Made by a program: the position numbers and the translations under genes. Source: JBKHYJ01 sp046565505 (GTDB lineage: Bacteria; Acidobacteriota; Blastocatellia; UBA7656). Taken from it: a DNA stretch of 6,379 bases. The notes beneath the pieces were generated by a model that saw only the letters and a program-made list of their open reading frames with translations, made no database searches and was not told the DNA's origin. Within the stretch, counting starts at the first letter, position 1; every line of letters begins with the position of its first letter. The stretch spans positions 1 through 6,379 of the forward strand of contig JBKHYJ010000071.1 of NCBI GenBank assembly GCA_046565505.1, given 5' to 3'. Below are positions 4,845 to 6,379 of this stretch, in pieces.

Positions 4845-6379
4845 GACTTTGCCTCTTGGATTTCACATAAGACGCGCGCCTTTCGATAGCTCGCTTCTGC
4901 TGCTCGACTCGCTCATCGACCTGATCCCGCGAAGGGTCGTCATCTGACCTAGCCGTCAGGAACTCGGCGAGTAATTCGACCGTCGGGTTGGCGAACATGT
5001 CTGCGAGCGATAGGGCGCGCTGAAATTGATCGCGAAGCTTCATTTGCAGTGAGACCAGCAATAACGAAGTGCCACCGATTTCAAAAAAGTTATTCTTCCT
5101 GCCGACCTTCTCTATGCCTAAGACCTCTTGCCATATGGCGGCAATCGTTCTCTCGGCGTCGCCCGCCGGGGCGACATAATCGGACCCTCTTTCCGCTTTA
5201 ATCAGGTCAAGCCGGGGCAATGCTTCTCGGTCCACCTTCCCGTTGGGCGACAAGGGCATGCTTTCCAGCAGCAATATCGCTGATGGGATCATGTAATCAG
5301 GCAGCCGCTGTTGCAGGTGCCGCCGAAGATGAGCGTCAGTCAGGGACGGCTCTGCGGTGACGGCATAAGCTACCAGTCGCGTCGTCCCGCGAGCGTCTTG
5401 CTGCATCACGACGGCGCATTCCCGCACGCCGTCGTGCGCCCGGAGCGCGGCTTCTACCTCGCCCAACTCGACGCGGAACCCGCGGACCTTTACCTGGTCG
5501 TCAACTCTGCCTAAGTACTCGATCAGGTTTGAAGAGTTGAGACGCGCCAGGTCTCCGCTGCGGTACAGTCGCGCGCCGGGTTTCTCGCTGAACGGGTGAG
5601 GGACGAATTTCTCGGCGGTCAAATCGGGGCTATTCATATAACCGCGCGCTACGCCAGCGCCTCCGATGTAGAGTTCCCCAGGTACTCCCTGAGGTGATAG
5701 CCGGAAGTTGTGATCGAGGATATAGACTTCCGTGTTGGCAATCGGCCGCCCGATCGGTATTGGCCCATTCGGCGTGTTGGCATCAACTTCATATACGCAG
5801 CAACCGACAACGGTTTCAGTAGGCCCGTACTCATTGATGATCCGGGTTTCGGGTGCGTTTCGCCTCAATAAAGCGATGTGTTCGGACGTGAGCGCCTCGC
5901 CGCCGAAGATCAGAATGCGCGCACAGCCCCGAGCTTCAGATGGAAGGAGCGCTTGACCAAGTATCTCGCCGTGCGCAGGAGTGATCTTGACGAAGCTCAA
6001 GTCTTTCGATTTACGCATCATCGCGATGAGGTTATCTATCTCCGAATCTTCGTCAACAAGGTACAAGCGATTTCCGCTCAGCAACGTGGCAAACAGGCTT
6101 GTGATGCTTAAATCGAAACAGTATGACGAATGCACCAGCGTCCCTTGACCTTCGTCTAAAGAGTAAGCCGCTTGACACCATTCCAGATAGTTGGCTAGCC
6201 CCCTGTGAGTGACCATAACGCCCTTAGGATTGCCGGTCGATCCGGAGGTGTAAATGACATAGGCAAGATTGTCAGCCCCGGCCACTCGCCCGGCCACTTC
6301 ACCACCTCCCTTCCTTATCTCCTCCTCATCCCTCTCAAGCCTCACCTCCTTCACCCCTCTCATCCCCCCCTGCTCCGCC
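4822..6379 (-). CDS. Nonribosomal peptide synthetase, C-terminal part (A-T, predicted Asn-activating), 5' end missing
   Basis: This is the end of an NRPS protein that would activate an amino acid as its adenylate and load it onto its own carrier domain. The frame is open to the right edge, so the Met at 6363 is internal, not a start. Counting from that Met, the A domain shows core A3 (YTSGSTGNPKG, about 38-48), A4 (FDLS, 83-86), A5 (NEYGPTE, 177-183), A6 (GELYIGGAGVARGY, 229-242), A7 (YRSGDL, 267-272), A8 (GRVDDQVKVRGFRVELGEVE, 285-304), A9 (LPDYMIP, 354-360) and A10 (NGKVDR, 374-379, Lys376). A1 and A2 lie outside the window. A T domain follows with FFEIGGTS, Ser433 being the phosphopantetheine site. 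No epimerase or thioesterase follows; the protein ends in a charged tail. By alignment to GrsA, the pocket residues are D84 L85 T88 K126 I152 G154 E178 V186 G187 K376, close to the known Asn code. The stop overlaps the downstream PKS start by 23 bp. The family call is near certain; the Asn prediction is inference. Confidence 0.97.
   Translation of the reverse strand, partial: AEQGGMRGVKEVRLERDEEEIRKGGGEVAGRVAGADNLAYVIYTSGSTGNPKGVMVTHRGLANYLEWCQAAYSLDEGQGTLVHSSYCFDLSITSLFATLLSGNRLYLVDEDSEIDNLIAMMRKSKDLSFVKITPAHGEILGQALLPSEARGCARILIFGGEALTSEHIALLRRNAPETRIINEYGPTETVVGCCVYEVDANTPNGPIPIGRPIANTEVYILDHNFRLSPQGVPGELYIGGAGVARGYMNSPDLTAEKFVPHPFSEKPGARLYRSGDLARLNSSNLIEYLGRVDDQVKVRGFRVELGEVEAALRAHDGVRECAVVMQQDARGTTRLVAYAVTAEPSLTDAHLRRHLQQRLPDYMIPSAILLLESMPLSPNGKVDREALPRLDLIKAERGSDYVAPAGDAERTIAAIWQEVLGIEKVGRKNNFFEIGGTSLLLVSLQMKLRDQFQRALSLADMFANPTVELLAEFLTARSDDDPSRDQVDERVEQQKRAIERRASYVKSKRQSHGTNKLS
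4825..4953 (-). other. Charged C-terminal tail of the NRPS, probable docking element towards the PKS
   Basis: About 43 residues follow the T domain. An acidic start (SDDDPSRD) leads into a likely amphipathic helix (ERVEQQKRAIERRASY) and then a basic end (KSKRQ). Tails of this kind are common on NRPS proteins that hand over to a PKS in trans, so a docking role is plausible. No structure-defined docking class can be assigned by eye. Confidence 0.5.
4852..4857 (-). promoter_or_regulatory. Shine-Dalgarno AAGAGG for the PKS gene
   Basis: On the minus strand AAGAGG lies 7 bases before the PKS ATG, inside the last codons of the upstream NRPS. It supports the chosen start and shows that the PKS can be initiated on its own within the shared transcript. 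Confidence 0.75.
4954..5175 (-). other. Thiolation (PCP) domain of the upstream NRPS
   Basis: This is a typical carrier domain of about 74 residues, opening with YVAPAGDAERTIAAIWQEVL and containing NNFFEIGGTSLLL. The serine codon at 5065-5067 is the expected 4'-phosphopantetheine attachment point. The residue before it is Thr, where His or Asp is more usual. As the last domain of the protein, it must pass its aminoacyl or peptidyl thioester in trans to the KS of the next protein. Confidence 0.93.
5215..6379 (-). other. Adenylation (A) domain, partial, cores A3-A10; Asn-like specificity code
   Basis: All eight visible core motifs are intact, including the A10 lysine, so the domain should be active. 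Aligning the A4-A5 stretch with GrsA by the anchors FDxS, xxLI.xGG and NxYGPTE gives pocket residues DLTKIGEVGK. The published Asn code is DLTKLGEVGK and the Asp code is DLTKVGHIGK. The E and V at the GrsA 322 and 330 positions favour Asn over Asp. The N-terminal subdomain with A1 and A2 is cut off by the window edge. Confidence 0.9.
6297..6379 (-). other. Purine-rich coding stretch (low complexity) at the A-domain A2-A3 linker
   Basis: The coding strand here is about 85% purine: over 6301-6379 only 12 positions of the plus strand are purines. It encodes a Glu/Arg/Gly-rich run (such as RLERDEEEIRKGGGEVAG) with AGG or AGA for four of the first five arginines after the Met at 6363, including a run of seven G at 6364-6370. 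The reading frame and the domain alignment stay intact through it. Confidence 0.7.

Noticed and set aside
4822..5214. A colibactin-like D-Asn prodrug module
   Set aside because: Asn-loading followed by a PKS recalls ClbN and ClbB, but the T domain is followed directly by the protein end with no epimerase. Without the rest of the cluster (acyl starter, periplasmic peptidase) there is no support.
6361..6363. ATG at 6363 as the start of the NRPS gene
   Set aside because: The frame stays open to the right edge and the A domain would lack its A1 and A2 cores. It is an internal Met, and the gene is cut by the window.
1..6379. Mobile elements, CRISPR arrays, RNA genes or intergenic regulation
   Set aside because: All bases belong to the three overlapping genes. 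No terminal repeats, repeat-spacer pattern or structured RNA was seen.

Overview
The window is fully coding and holds three consecutive genes on the minus strand, part of a modular hybrid NRPS-PKS biosynthetic cluster. Read in the direction of transcription (high to low coordinates) they are: (1) the C-terminal part of a nonribosomal peptide synthetase, entering from the right edge inside an adenylation (A) domain and ending with a thiolation (T) domain and a charged tail (6379-4822); (2) a complete 1530-residue type I polyketide synthase module, KS-AT-KR-T (4844-252); (3) the first 85 codons of another NRPS, starting with a condensation (C) domain and leaving at the left edge (255-1).

The genes overlap by 23 bp (NRPS/PKS) and 4 bp (PKS/NRPS, ATGA), so they are almost certainly one co-transcribed, translationally coupled unit. 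There is no intergenic space, and I see no promoter, terminator, RNA gene, mobile element or CRISPR.

Chemistry inferred from the motifs: the A-domain specificity residues read D-L-T-K-I-G-E-V-G-K, one conservative change from the published asparagine code DLTKLGEVGK. The PKS has a malonyl-type AT (GHSIGE, HAFH), an apparently active KR, and no DH, ER or methyltransferase. The predicted unit is therefore asparagine extended by one malonate and reduced to the beta-alcohol, a statine-like gamma-amino-beta-hydroxy acid (4-amino-3-hydroxyadipic acid 6-amide). It would then pass to the C domain of the third gene for further peptide extension. Gene order matches assembly-line order.

Organism: no taxonomic marker is present. 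Base composition looks like mid-50s % GC by eye, and the architecture resembles assembly lines of soil or freshwater bacteria such as cyanobacteria, myxobacteria or Acidobacteriota; I cannot choose between them. Both edges fall in NRPS domains within strongly purine/pyrimidine-skewed stretches, which may be why the contig ends there. The enzyme families are all well known; the interest lies in the predicted Asn-ketide unit, the KR stereochemistry and the skewed edge tracts.
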